From Sphingobacterium bambusae (GTDB taxonomy: Bacteria; Bacteroidota; Bacteroidia; Sphingobacteriales; Sphingobacteriaceae): a DNA stretch of 64,000 nucleotides. Both the position numbers and the translations under genes were made by a program. The DNA lies in the NCBI RefSeq assembly GCF_033955345.1, contig NZ_CP138332.1, forward strand, positions 3,224,001-3,288,000, in the 5' to 3' direction. Positions 43,332 to 51,042 of this stretch are shown here, piece by piece. Within the stretch, counting starts at the first letter, position 1; each line of letters starts with the position of its first letter. The notes under the pieces are model-generated. The model did no database searches, was not told where the DNA came from, and saw nothing but the letters and a program-made list of their open reading frames with translations.

Positions 43332-45719
43332 ATGGACCAGCAATCATACAATCCCTATCTCGAAAGCAAAGAAAAGGAGGGCAAGTCGCTCAACCTAATC
43401 GACCTGATTAAATACCTGCTCTTGCATTGGTATTGGTTTGTATTGTCTATCCTGATTTTTGGCGGCTATTATTACTACGAATATAGCAAAACCCAGTTTT
43501 TATACAGCCGTGCACAAACGGTCATGATCAAAAGTACGACCAACACCCTGAGTGTCAATCGGGTCACACGATTAAATAATTATTACAATACGGTCAATGT
43601 TGCGGGGGAGATCTTGCAATTACGCTCCAAGGAATTAATGCGCAATACCATTGCCCGTTTGCATGCCGACGTGAGCTATTCGGTGCAAAAAGGATTGCGT
43701 ACCATGGAGCTCTACCGGGAATCTCCTTTTGACGTGAAATTCCTCAACGCCAAAGCGGAAAGCAATTTTGCGTTTAAACTCACGGCCATTGACTCCACAA
43801 AAGTGCGCTTTGCCATCACGGAAGGCGAGCTAGAAAGCTTTACCGAGGTGCCTATTGGGCGCGAGCTAAAAACGCCTTTCGGACGTATTATTATCCAAAA
43901 AACGAAATCCTTTGATCAGTCTTACTACGGCGAGCCGGTAACGGTGGTCAAAACGGCGCGCGAGGCCATGGTGGGCTATTTCTTAAGCCGCATGCGTATT
44001 GAGCAAATGCAAGATGATGCCTCTCTACTTTCCATGTCCATGGAGGATGTGTCGGCGGCACGTGCCGCGGATATGTTGGCAACCTTGGTTACCGTATACA
44101 ACCAAGAGACCGTAGAAGATAAAAACCGGGTGGCCAAGAATTCTGCAGAATTTATCAAAGAGCGGATTGCCATTATTGAAAGCGAGCTGGGCGATGTGGA
44201 GACCAATCTCGAGCAGATGAAAGCCCGCAACGAGGGTATGGATGTGAATACGGCAACCGATGTGTTTTGGTCAGAAAGTCGTGAATACCAGTCCTCTACC
44301 CGCAGTATTGAAACGCAGCTGCGTTTGGTGAATTTAATGCGCGATCGCGTAGATAATGCCAACGAAAGCAGTAGCTTGATTCCGAGTAATACGGGATTGG
44401 TGGATGATAATATTGAAACGCAGATTGCCGAATACAACGCGGTCTTATTAAAACGCAACCGCCTGGTGCAGGGCAACAACTCGGCCAACCCGATTGTGCA
44501 GGATATGGATGCCGTATTGGGCGCTATTCGGGATAATATTTACCGCTCGGTAGACAATTCGGTCATGGGGCTGCGTATTCGTATTCGCAATTTGCAAGAA
44601 GATGAGGCGGCTTCGCGTGCCAAAGCACAAGGTTTGCCCGCCAAACAGCGTATGATGCTGTCCATTGAACGGCAGCAGAAGGTGAAAGAGGAGCTGTATA
44701 TTCTCTTGTTAAACCGACGCGAAGAGAATGCCTTGAACCAGGCAATGACCGACGACAACCTGCGGGTGGTGGATCCACCATCAGGCAGTGAAGCACCATT
44801 TTACCCGAACAAGGTGCGCAAGGTGATGACTGGCGTAGGCTTTGGGCTGGTATTGCCCACCGTGGTGCTGATGCTTCTGCTCTTGTTGGATACCAAGGTG
44901 AATGGGCGTAAAGATATTGAAGAGGCGATTTCGGTGCCTTTCTTGGGCGAGATTCCCTATGCTAAACAGACCATGCGTGCGAATGACGATGTGGTGGTGA
45001 ACGAGCAGGGGCGTGATCCTGCAACGGAGGCTTTCCGTATTTTGCGTACCAATATTGGCTTTATGTCGTCCGCCGAGCGGGAGATTCGGGTGATTACCTT
45101 TACATCCTTTAATGTGGGGGCGGGAAAAACCTTTACGGCAGTCAATTTGGCGGCAAGCTTAACCTTCTTATTGCAGAATGTGGTGCTGCTGGATTTGGAT
45201 TTGCGTAAGGGAACCTTAAGTGATCACTTGAAATTGGGTTCGGTAAAAGGGGTGACGCACTTTTTGGCCGATCCGGCGGTTTCCTTGGATCATATTACCT
45301 ACCGCGCGAGCATCGGTCGGGGTGTGGATGTGATCCCGATTGGCGTCATTGCGCCTAATCCGGTGGAGCTGCTCCTCAGCAAGCGCTTAGACATTTTAAT
45401 TGGACAATTAAAAGAAAGATACCGCTATATTATTGTCGATAATGTGCCGATTGACTTGGTGGCCGATGCCGCCGTCGTAAACCGTATCTCGGAACTGACG
45501 GTCTTTGTGGTGCGTGCCGGCGCGATGGACAAACGCTTATTGCCTGAGATCGAAAAGATCTACCGCAAAGGCAAGTTAAACAATATGGCTATCCTGCTGA
45601 ACGGTATCCGCAAGCTGAAATCCAGCTATGGATATGGTTATGGCTATGGTTACGGCTATGGCTACCAAAAAGAAAATCCGGGATTCTTCAGCTTCTTTAA
45701 GCGTCTTTTCCGACGCTAA
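43332..45719 (+). CDS. Wzc/GumC-type chain-length protein fused to BY-kinase
   Basis: A 795-residue inner-membrane protein: Wzz domain with membrane segments near residues 35-55 and 497-520, a large periplasmic coiled-coil region between them ('RIAIIESELGDVETNLEQMK'), then a cytosolic tyrosine-kinase domain. Its Walker A is 'NVGAGKTFTA' near residue 595 and Walker A' is 'VVLLDLDLRKG'. The tail has seven tyrosines in a YG repeat (45627-45665), the expected autophosphorylation cluster. It controls EPS length and export with Wza and is the last gene of the operon. Confidence 0.95.
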   Translation: MDQQSYNPYLESKEKEGKSLNLIDLIKYLLLHWYWFVLSILIFGGYYYYEYSKTQFLYSRAQTVMIKSTTNTLSVNRVTRLNNYYNTVNVAGEILQLRSKELMRNTIARLHADVSYSVQKGLRTMELYRESPFDVKFLNAKAESNFAFKLTAIDSTKVRFAITEGELESFTEVPIGRELKTPFGRIIIQKTKSFDQSYYGEPVTVVKTAREAMVGYFLSRMRIEQMQDDASLLSMSMEDVSAARAADMLATLVTVYNQETVEDKNRVAKNSAEFIKERIAIIESELGDVETNLEQMKARNEGMDVNTATDVFWSESREYQSSTRSIETQLRLVNLMRDRVDNANESSSLIPSNTGLVDDNIETQIAEYNAVLLKRNRLVQGNNSANPIVQDMDAVLGAIRDNIYRSVDNSVMGLRIRIRNLQEDEAASRAKAQGLPAKQRMMLSIERQQKVKEELYILLLNRREENALNQAMTDDNLRVVDPPSGSEAPFYPNKVRKVMTGVGFGLVLPTVVLMLLLLLDTKVNGRKDIEEAISVPFLGEIPYAKQTMRANDDVVVNEQGRDPATEAFRILRTNIGFMSSAEREIRVITFTSFNVGAGKTFTAVNLAASLTFLLQNVVLLDLDLRKGTLSDHLKLGSVKGVTHFLADPAVSLDHITYRASIGRGVDVIPIGVIAPNPVELLLSKRLDILIGQLKERYRYIIVDNVPIDLVADAAVVNRISELTVFVVRAGAMDKRLLPEIEKIYRKGKLNNMAILLNGIRKLKSSYGYGYGYGYGYGYQKENPGFFSFFKRLFRR
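45627..45665 (+). repeat. Hexanucleotide (TAY-GGN) repeat encoding a Tyr-Gly tail
   Basis: Thirteen codons alternate Tyr and Gly (seven Tyr). The DNA is a near-perfect six-base tandem repeat, so copy number could change by slippage without a frameshift, changing the number of phosphorylatable tyrosines in the Wzc tail. Confidence 0.85.
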
Positions 45720-45741
45720 GAGATACCTGCTAACAAGAGAT

Positions 45742-45782
45742 GTGGACGTCACCGGTAGTACCGTGACGTCCACGTTTTTTTT
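45742..45782 (+). terminator. Strong terminator ending the EPS operon
   Basis: A stem of about 14 bp (GTGGACGTCACCGGT / ACCGTGACGTCCAC with a one-base bulge and a three-base loop) is followed by eight T's. It lies 22 bases after the Wzc stop and closes a transcription unit of about 27 kb. Confidence 0.93.
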
Positions 45783-45800
45783 AGGGCTTTTTCTATTCCG

Positions 45801-45941
45801 TTATTGAGCTTCTTTAGCACCAACAACAGCTGCGCAGCTAGCAGCAAATAATGCAGCAGCGCACATATGAACTGCGACCTGTATGGCAAGAACGACAAAG
45901 CAGATAACAACAACAATATATTGTCTTACACATGTGCTCAT
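45801..45941 (-). CDS. Candidate 46-residue hydrophobic small protein
   Basis: A short ORF on the minus strand convergent with Wzc, encoding 46 residues with two hydrophobic stretches ('YIVVVICFVVLAIQVAV' and 'MCAAALFAASCAAVVGA') and three to four cysteines. An AAAAGG sequence precedes the ATG and a CCTTTGTAG promoter-like box lies about 40 bases upstream on that strand. No homologue is recognised. It could be a small membrane protein or chance; the composition is unusually protein-like for an intergenic reading. Confidence 0.4.
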   Translation of the reverse strand: MSTCVRQYIVVVICFVVLAIQVAVHMCAAALFAASCAAVVGAKEAQ

Positions 45942-46678
45942 CCTTTTGCAATAAACATGTATCCTTTTTGCTGCTACAAAGGTTTGTATTGCGGAAACAA
46001 TGCTCCTAGGATACAGTACTAAAATTCATTGAGCAAGAACAATATACTATTGTGAAGAAACAACGCGTTGAACCCTCCTAACGGTGATCTGTAGTGCCAA
46101 CACAACGAACGAATGCTACGTAGCATTCGCTAAACGAAAGCATACTTTATGTCAAAGGCAAAAATCAATACTACTAAGATACTGTGAGATTCTTTGTCGT
46201 TTCGTCAAGATGCTGTATCGTTGACGAGCGATGCTTTCTTGCTCAAGAACTAGAACAATGTGTTGGTTAAGTTTGATCTGTCGTAGCAGAAATCTGTCTT
46301 AAATGCAACAAACGACAAATAAAAGCTCTTGTACGACACATCTTTGTCCTTATGCAACAGCTTGAAGTTTGTTTACAATCAGCTATAGGTTATGTACAAA
46401 GCTTTCTTGTGTTTGAACAATACACGAATGCTACGTAGCATTTTGCCTGCGATTTTTGCAAAAAACTACCTCTACACCTTCCAAATAGCTTTTTTTACCC
46501 TGTTTTCATTTTCCTAAACACTGCGTTTCGGGCGACTTGACGGGCTTAGTCGCCTGATGGGTGCATGCAAAACGGCAAGGCCAAGTCTGCTACACAAGCA
46601 TCTGATTTTCCCAATTAGCCTAAAATCTTTGAATAATTCAATTCCCTATTGCCTTGTTGTAGGTATTTCTACCTACCC
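45942..46678. other. AT-rich non-coding stretch with repeated palindromes
   Basis: No convincing gene is visible. It contains the 20-bp perfect palindrome CGAATGCTACGTAGCATTCG (46110-46129) and a 16-bp copy of its core (46427-46442), a CGTCAA/TTGACG inverted repeat near 46207-46228, and many dispersed ACGACA / GCAACA words. Only very short ORFs occur. The region lies between the convergent end of the EPS operon and the OmpA/peptide operon promoter. Confidence 0.6.
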
Positions 46679-46698
46679 TTGTAGAGATCGCGCTACAA
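46679..46698. promoter_or_regulatory. Operator-like palindrome, site 5
   Basis: TTGTAG-AGATCGCG-CTACAA, exact in both half-sites. It overlaps TACCCTTG, one base off the TAnnTTTG -7 box, with a TTG 17 bases before that. A related TTGTAG-N6-CTACCT pair lies 20 bases upstream. It precedes the OmpA/peptide/lipoprotein operon. Confidence 0.6.
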
Positions 46699-46865
46699 GA
46701 ATAAATAAACCGCGGAATGTAGCTTTTATTCGACAAGCCCGACCTAAGCTAATCAATAACTTTGTCTCATTAATGCTTGTGATCGCTGCGGTTGATTCGA
46801 TGGAAAACAGAAAATTAAACAAGTAAACTAAGAAATATATAAGCAACATAAAAAGCATCAAAACT

Positions 46866-48068
46866 ATGAAAACGATTTTACTGACTTTGGGGATTTCACT
46901 TTGCGTCTTTGCATCATCTGCACAAACAGGGATGTCAACACCGGATTCGACGGTGGAAGTAAGCGGCGAGAAACACAGAGTTATCACCAACAAATTTTTT
47001 GATAACTGGTTTATCGGAGCGGGTGTTGGTGGACAGTTTTTTTATGGCGACCACAACCGTCAAATGGCCTTTGGCGATCGTATCGTGCCAGCTTATGAGC
47101 TGCACCTTGGTAAACATTTTACGCCGGGTATTGGTGTTCGTTTGGCCTTGAACGGTTTGAAGAACAAAGGGGTGACCCAAAATGGAAGCCACAGCACAGG
47201 CGTGGTGTATGATGAGTCGCAAGGTCTTTATGGACAGGAATTTCAGTACCTCAACTTTCATGGGGATGTGCTTTTTAACGTAAGCAATATGCTAGGAGGA
47301 TATAATCCGACGCGTTTCTACACCTTCAGTCCGTATGTAGGTCTTGGGGCGATGTGGACTTGGGAAGAACCAAAATCGAGAGAGGTGAGTGCAAACTTGG
47401 GTTTCTTCAACAGCTTTCGCTTAAGCCCTTCTTGGGACTTGACCTTGGATATCCGTGGTAGTTTGGTGCATGACCGTTTTGATGGCGAGTTGGGGGGACG
47501 TAAGGATGAAGGGATGTTGACCAGCGCTGTAGGTATTGTATACAAGTTTGGCAAACGTACTTGGGATGACAAGACTAAAACGGTGATTCGCATTACCAAT
47601 GAAGGCGAGTTGAGAGCCTTGCGCGATAAAGTCAATGAATTGGCGGCGGATAACAACGCCTTGAAGAATCAGTTGGCCAATGCGAAAAATAATACGGTGA
47701 CGGAGGTTTTGGTGGATAAGAACGTATTGGCAGCGCCAATTTTGGTAACCTTCCCGATCAACAAGAGTACGGTGAGCAACGAGGCTCGTGTGAACTTGGG
47801 CTTCTTCGCCAAAATTATCAAAGAAGGCGATCCGGAGTTGAGCTACTCGATTGTAGGCTATGCGGATAAAGGAACGGGTTCTAAATCAACGAACGAGCGT
47901 TTGAGCCGTGAACGTGCGCAGGCCATCTACAATGTGTTGGTTCGTGAGTTTGGTGTACCATCCAGCCAATTGGAAGTAGACCACAAAGGTGGGGTAGACA
48001 ATATGTTTTATGATGATCCGCGCTTGAGCCGCGCTGTCATCACGATAGGAAAATATAAGAATAGATAA
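46866..48068 (+). CDS. OmpA-family outer-membrane protein (copy A)
   Basis: A 400-residue protein: signal peptide ('LCVFASSAQT'), an N-terminal eight-stranded-type barrel (about 45-230, 'WFIGAGVGGQFFYGDHNRQM', 'DRFDGELGGRKDEGM'), a short coiled-coil linker ('ELRALRDKVNELAADNNALK'), and a C-terminal OmpA peptidoglycan-binding domain ('VTFPINKSTVSNEARVNLGF', 'IVGYADKGTGSKSTNERLSR'). It anchors the outer membrane to the cell wall. It is the first gene of an operon with short peptide 2 (gap of four bases) and lipoprotein 2. It is a close paralogue of the protein at 56916. Confidence 0.92.
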   Translation: MKTILLTLGISLCVFASSAQTGMSTPDSTVEVSGEKHRVITNKFFDNWFIGAGVGGQFFYGDHNRQMAFGDRIVPAYELHLGKHFTPGIGVRLALNGLKNKGVTQNGSHSTGVVYDESQGLYGQEFQYLNFHGDVLFNVSNMLGGYNPTRFYTFSPYVGLGAMWTWEEPKSREVSANLGFFNSFRLSPSWDLTLDIRGSLVHDRFDGELGGRKDEGMLTSAVGIVYKFGKRTWDDKTKTVIRITNEGELRALRDKVNELAADNNALKNQLANAKNNTVTEVLVDKNVLAAPILVTFPINKSTVSNEARVNLGFFAKIIKEGDPELSYSIVGYADKGTGSKSTNERLSRERAQAIYNVLVREFGVPSSQLEVDHKGGVDNMFYDDPRLSRAVITIGKYKNR

Positions 48069-48072
48069 TACA

Positions 48073-48261
48073 ATGGAAAAACGACTAGGGGGGCTTCCAT
48101 ATCAAGCTCCAATGTTGGAGGTGTTGATCATCGAGTTGGAACAAGGCATCGCAGCGGCATCGGCAACGATTACGCCAGGTGGTCCTGGTGCTAACAACTT
48201 CAATCCTGAGGTAGAGGATTGGCAGGATTCGGGTGCACAGAACGGAAATTTCGATCTGTAG
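48073..48261 (+). CDS. YxxP/DW short peptide 2
   Basis: A 62-residue peptide with 'PYQAPMLEV' (Tyr at residue 10), acidic patch 'IELEQG', junction 'GIAAASATI' (25-33), a Gly/Pro-rich stretch, 'EVEDW' (Trp at residue 50, twelve from the end) and C-terminus 'NFDL'. It follows the OmpA gene by four bases and precedes the lipoprotein start (48308) by 46 bases. No signal peptide in the Sec sense is visible. Function unknown. Confidence 0.8.
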   Translation: MEKRLGGLPYQAPMLEVLIIELEQGIAAASATITPGGPGANNFNPEVEDWQDSGAQNGNFDL

Positions 48262-48307
48262 ATTCTCGCAAGGTAAGGTATATATAAAGGATCAATCTTT
48301 TTGTGTG

Positions 48308-50086
48308 ATGAAGATGATGTTTTCAAATAATGTGCAACGGTTTGTAGTTTTCCTATCGTTGCTGACTGTAGGCAGTATATTCGCGTCCTGTTCCAAAGGG
48401 GAAACCTCCGAACAACTAGTCGATAGCGAAACCTCGCTAAGCTTTGCGGTGGAGAATTTGAGTGAAGTAGCGGATGCAGGTGTGATTAAGGGGAATGAAA
48501 CAGCGCCTGCGGAAACGCCAGACTTAGTGCCTGTTTCGGGTAATGTGGGAAGCACAACGCGGGCAACGACCAAAAAGTCGGTTGCAGCCGTCAATACTTC
48601 CTTTGTGCCCGCGGCAGCCGCCATTGTGGGCGAAGCGCGCGAGGTGGTGGGCGATGGTTACGACGCTATTGTGACCTTGACCGAGGAGGATAATACCGTG
48701 AAGAGTGCTAGCGGGCGTTTTATCAATAGCAAGGTGAGTTCGGCTGCTAGTGGATCTACCGGTAACGTGGCGGCGGCCATGACTTCTGGTAACAAATATC
48801 GGGTGTTGATCTATGATAACAACGATAACTATGTGGGTACCATCGATGCGACTTCAGGTACAGCCTTAAGCCCTGCTTTTCCGGTATTCAAGAATACAAC
48901 TTACAAGTGGTATGCCTACTCGTACAATTCGCAAACACAGGTACCTGTACCTGCGAACACGGCGAATCCGACGATTACGACGACAGCGGGTGCGGCTGGC
49001 TTACTCTACGATTCGGGAACCTTGACCACGGTAGCAGGATCCAACAAGATCAGCATTGTTTTTGAGCATCGCTTGGCGAGCATCGCCGTGAAAGTGGATA
49101 CACGTGGACTTTTTACGACCATCAATTCTGTAGCTGGAACGAATGGTACGGCGGGCGATCTACGCTCGGGTACCTTGAACTTGAAGACAGGCGTATATAC
49201 CAATACGAGTGCGAATACAACGAAAAGCGATTTGCTGGATTGGACAAATGCAGCGGCGGCTACAGGTGACTCGGTGAAGGTGGCGTACTTGTATACCTCG
49301 GGTACAACGGCTATTTCCAATTTTAAGGTAACCTTAACGAACCTAAAAGTAAACTTGGATGATGGATCGGTACGGAACTTTGATGATAAGACCTTTACCT
49401 TCCCAACATCATTTACGCCGCAATTGGGCAAGCGCTATACCGCAACGATTACCTTGATTGAGTCGGCTGTGGAAGTAGGCGGTGTGCGTTGGGCACGAGA
49501 GAATTTGTATTACCGTGCTGGAGATACAGGTTACCGTTTCCGGAACAGAAGCTCGAATATCTACCAAACGAATGTGGCTGATTTGACGAGTACAACCGAG
49601 TTCTTCAGTTTTGCAGCGTTAACCAGCTCAAATAGTGCGACACCGGCCGTTCGGGATATTTGTAAGTTGGCCTTTCCAAAGAATACCTGGCGCTTGCCAA
49701 CTCCTGCCGAACAACAGGCTTTGGTTAACGTGAGCACGAACACCTCATCGACTCCCTATAGAGTTTACGGACAGTCTTCCGATGCACGCTATGCTTCTTG
49801 GACGTATAATACGTCCAATGAGTACGGTACAGTGTGGACCTCTTTTATGGCCTTGGGACGACGTGCGAAAGGAAGTAATACCGTAGAAAACTACAGCAGA
49901 ACAAGCAATTCCTCTGGATATTTTTGGTCGAATACTTTTGTGCAAGGTACAACAAGAGCTTATTATATGCGGGTAGATGTTTTCGGTACGGCAAATTCCT
50001 TTAATAACTCTACGGTTGTGGCCAGTCAAATTGAAGATGATAATATGCGCTACGGGATGAATATCCGTTGTGTGCGTAATGATTAA
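48308..50086 (+). CDS. Fimbrillin/FISUMP-type lipoprotein 2
   Basis: About 592 residues with lipobox 'IFASCSK' (Cys near residue 27). Fimbrillin-like beta-sandwich regions carry 'NKYRVLIYDNNDNYVGTI', 'TYKWYAYSYNSQ' and 'FEHRLASIAVKVDTRGLFTT'. 'VRWARENLYY' opens the C-terminal FISUMP-like domain, with 'TWRLPTPAEQQAL' and end 'GMNIRCVRND'. I chose the ATG at 48308; the open frame reaches back to 48233, inside the peptide gene. Closely related to lipoproteins 3 and 4. Likely anchored at the cell surface. Confidence 0.82.
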   Translation: MKMMFSNNVQRFVVFLSLLTVGSIFASCSKGETSEQLVDSETSLSFAVENLSEVADAGVIKGNETAPAETPDLVPVSGNVGSTTRATTKKSVAAVNTSFVPAAAAIVGEAREVVGDGYDAIVTLTEEDNTVKSASGRFINSKVSSAASGSTGNVAAAMTSGNKYRVLIYDNNDNYVGTIDATSGTALSPAFPVFKNTTYKWYAYSYNSQTQVPVPANTANPTITTTAGAAGLLYDSGTLTTVAGSNKISIVFEHRLASIAVKVDTRGLFTTINSVAGTNGTAGDLRSGTLNLKTGVYTNTSANTTKSDLLDWTNAAAATGDSVKVAYLYTSGTTAISNFKVTLTNLKVNLDDGSVRNFDDKTFTFPTSFTPQLGKRYTATITLIESAVEVGGVRWARENLYYRAGDTGYRFRNRSSNIYQTNVADLTSTTEFFSFAALTSSNSATPAVRDICKLAFPKNTWRLPTPAEQQALVNVSTNTSSTPYRVYGQSSDARYASWTYNTSNEYGTVWTSFMALGRRAKGSNTVENYSRTSNSSGYFWSNTFVQGTTRAYYMRVDVFGTANSFNNSTVVASQIEDDNMRYGMNIRCVRND

Positions 50087-50248
50087 GAACATAAAGTGCG
50101 GAAGGGATCGTGCGGATAAAAAGAAGTGTAGCAGGATAGGTGTGTGGAACAGTAATGTAATGTGCGGAGGGATGTAGTAGGGCAGGCAGTGAAGGGGGAT
50201 CGGTGCGGAGTCTAAATGTAAGCAGTGTGGTGGAATTGATGGGATAAG

Positions 50249-50282
50249 AAGCTGTGTTCGAGTAGTCGAGCACAGCTTTTTT
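50249..50282 (+). terminator. Terminator after the OmpA/peptide/lipoprotein 2 operon
   Basis: AAGCTGTG pairs with CACAGCTT, with further TCGA pairing inside, followed by six T's. It lies about 160 bases after the stop; the stretch in between (50087-50248) is purine-rich with no gene seen. Confidence 0.8.
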
Positions 50283-50325
50283 GTTGCTACTTATTTTTAG
50301 TAATCAAAAAATAATTAAATACAAG

Positions 50326-50358
50326 TTTGGAAAACAATCCAAAACATTTATATATTTG
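50326..50358 (+). promoter_or_regulatory. Promoter for the peptide 3/lipoprotein 3 unit
   Basis: TTTG (50326-50329), 21 bases, then TATATTTG (50351-50358): an exact match to the Bacteroidota -33/-7 pattern. The operator-like palindrome (50356-50375) starts inside the -7 box, which fits repression by occlusion. Transcription would start near 50365, giving a long leader of about 475 bases. Confidence 0.65.
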
Positions 50359-50375
50359 TAGTGTTATCGCTACAA
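50356..50375. promoter_or_regulatory. Operator-like palindrome, site 6
   Basis: TTGTAG-TGTTATCG-CTACAA, exact in both half-sites with the eight-base spacing, overlapping the -7 promoter element of the peptide 3 operon. Confidence 0.65.
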
Positions 50376-50423
50376 AACGACTAATTGCTAGGGATTTAGT
50401 GCCTCCGCACACGAATAGCAAAA

Positions 50424-50846
50424 TGCTTATGAAAGGTTAGGTCAGCGGAATGATAATATTGTTGTTGAAAAACGGATGTTTTTGAACAACGCTTATGAAA
50501 AAAAGAAAATTAGAATAAAAATCAACACAAGGTTTTAGGCTTATTTCCGAAAAAATAGCCATGCTTATGAAAATTGTAATGGGGAGCGAGATGTACCTCA
50601 TGTAAGCTCGCAGGAGCAATCCCTGCTTCGGCGTGCTTATTTTGCTTATGAAAATATTGTCAGTACATGGTACTAAGTCGAAAGTCTTGGCCTAATTTTG
50701 TTTAAATAAGATTGGTGTGAATTATTTATTTTTCACGGAGGAAGAGGCTTATACGCCTAAGAGCATCAATCTTTGAGGATCGAGCAACGATAGAGGTAGC
50801 TGACAATCAATACTTGTTGACAAACTAAAAGAATTGCTTATGAAAA
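50424..50846 (+). repeat. Five dispersed GCTTATGAAA motifs, the last at a true gene start
   Basis: GCTTATGAAA occurs at 50425, 50491, 50563, 50644 and 50836. The last contains the start codon of short peptide 3. The first four open mini-ORFs of 3, 7, 12 and 15 codons. Similar words occur at 53017 and 53065 before the next peptide gene. They may be ghost starts from duplication, leader peptides, or a protein or recombination site. The intervening sequences are not alike. Confidence 0.6.
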
Positions 50847-51016
50847 AGAGAATTTATGCCCGGCCTAAAATGAGATGCGACGTTGTTTATTTGGAGTCGG
50901 CCGTCGTTGCCGCTTCCACGGGAGCGAGGATCAACCCCGGTAGTGCACCTGGCACCCAACCGCAAATAGAGGATTGGAATAATGGTACAGGATTCTCAAA
51001 CGATATGGATCTTTAA
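50840..51016 (+). CDS. YxxP/DW short peptide 3
   Basis: A 58-residue peptide: 'IYARPKM' (Tyr at residue 6), 'YLES' in place of ELE, junction 'VVAASTG', 'NPGSAPG', 'QIEDW' (Trp46, twelve from the end) and C-terminus 'DMDL'. It is the shortest and most basic at the N-terminus of the four. Start taken at the ATG in the GCTTATGAAA motif rather than an upstream TTG. The lipoprotein gene begins 26 bases later. Confidence 0.78.
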   Translation: MKKRIYARPKMRCDVVYLESAVVAASTGARINPGSAPGTQPQIEDWNNGTGFSNDMDL

Positions 51017-51042
51017 CGATTGCTTACCAAATTTTTTGAACG

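Noticed and set aside
46557..46826. 89-codon forward ORF before OmpA copy A
   Set aside because: It runs through the operator-like palindrome and promoter region, has no recognisable domain and has intergenic-like composition.
45720..46865. Invertible promoter or insertion sequence in the large gap
   Set aside because: No recombinase or transposase and no pair of inverted repeats bounding a promoter; the two palindromes are each self-complementary and in a region without such structure.
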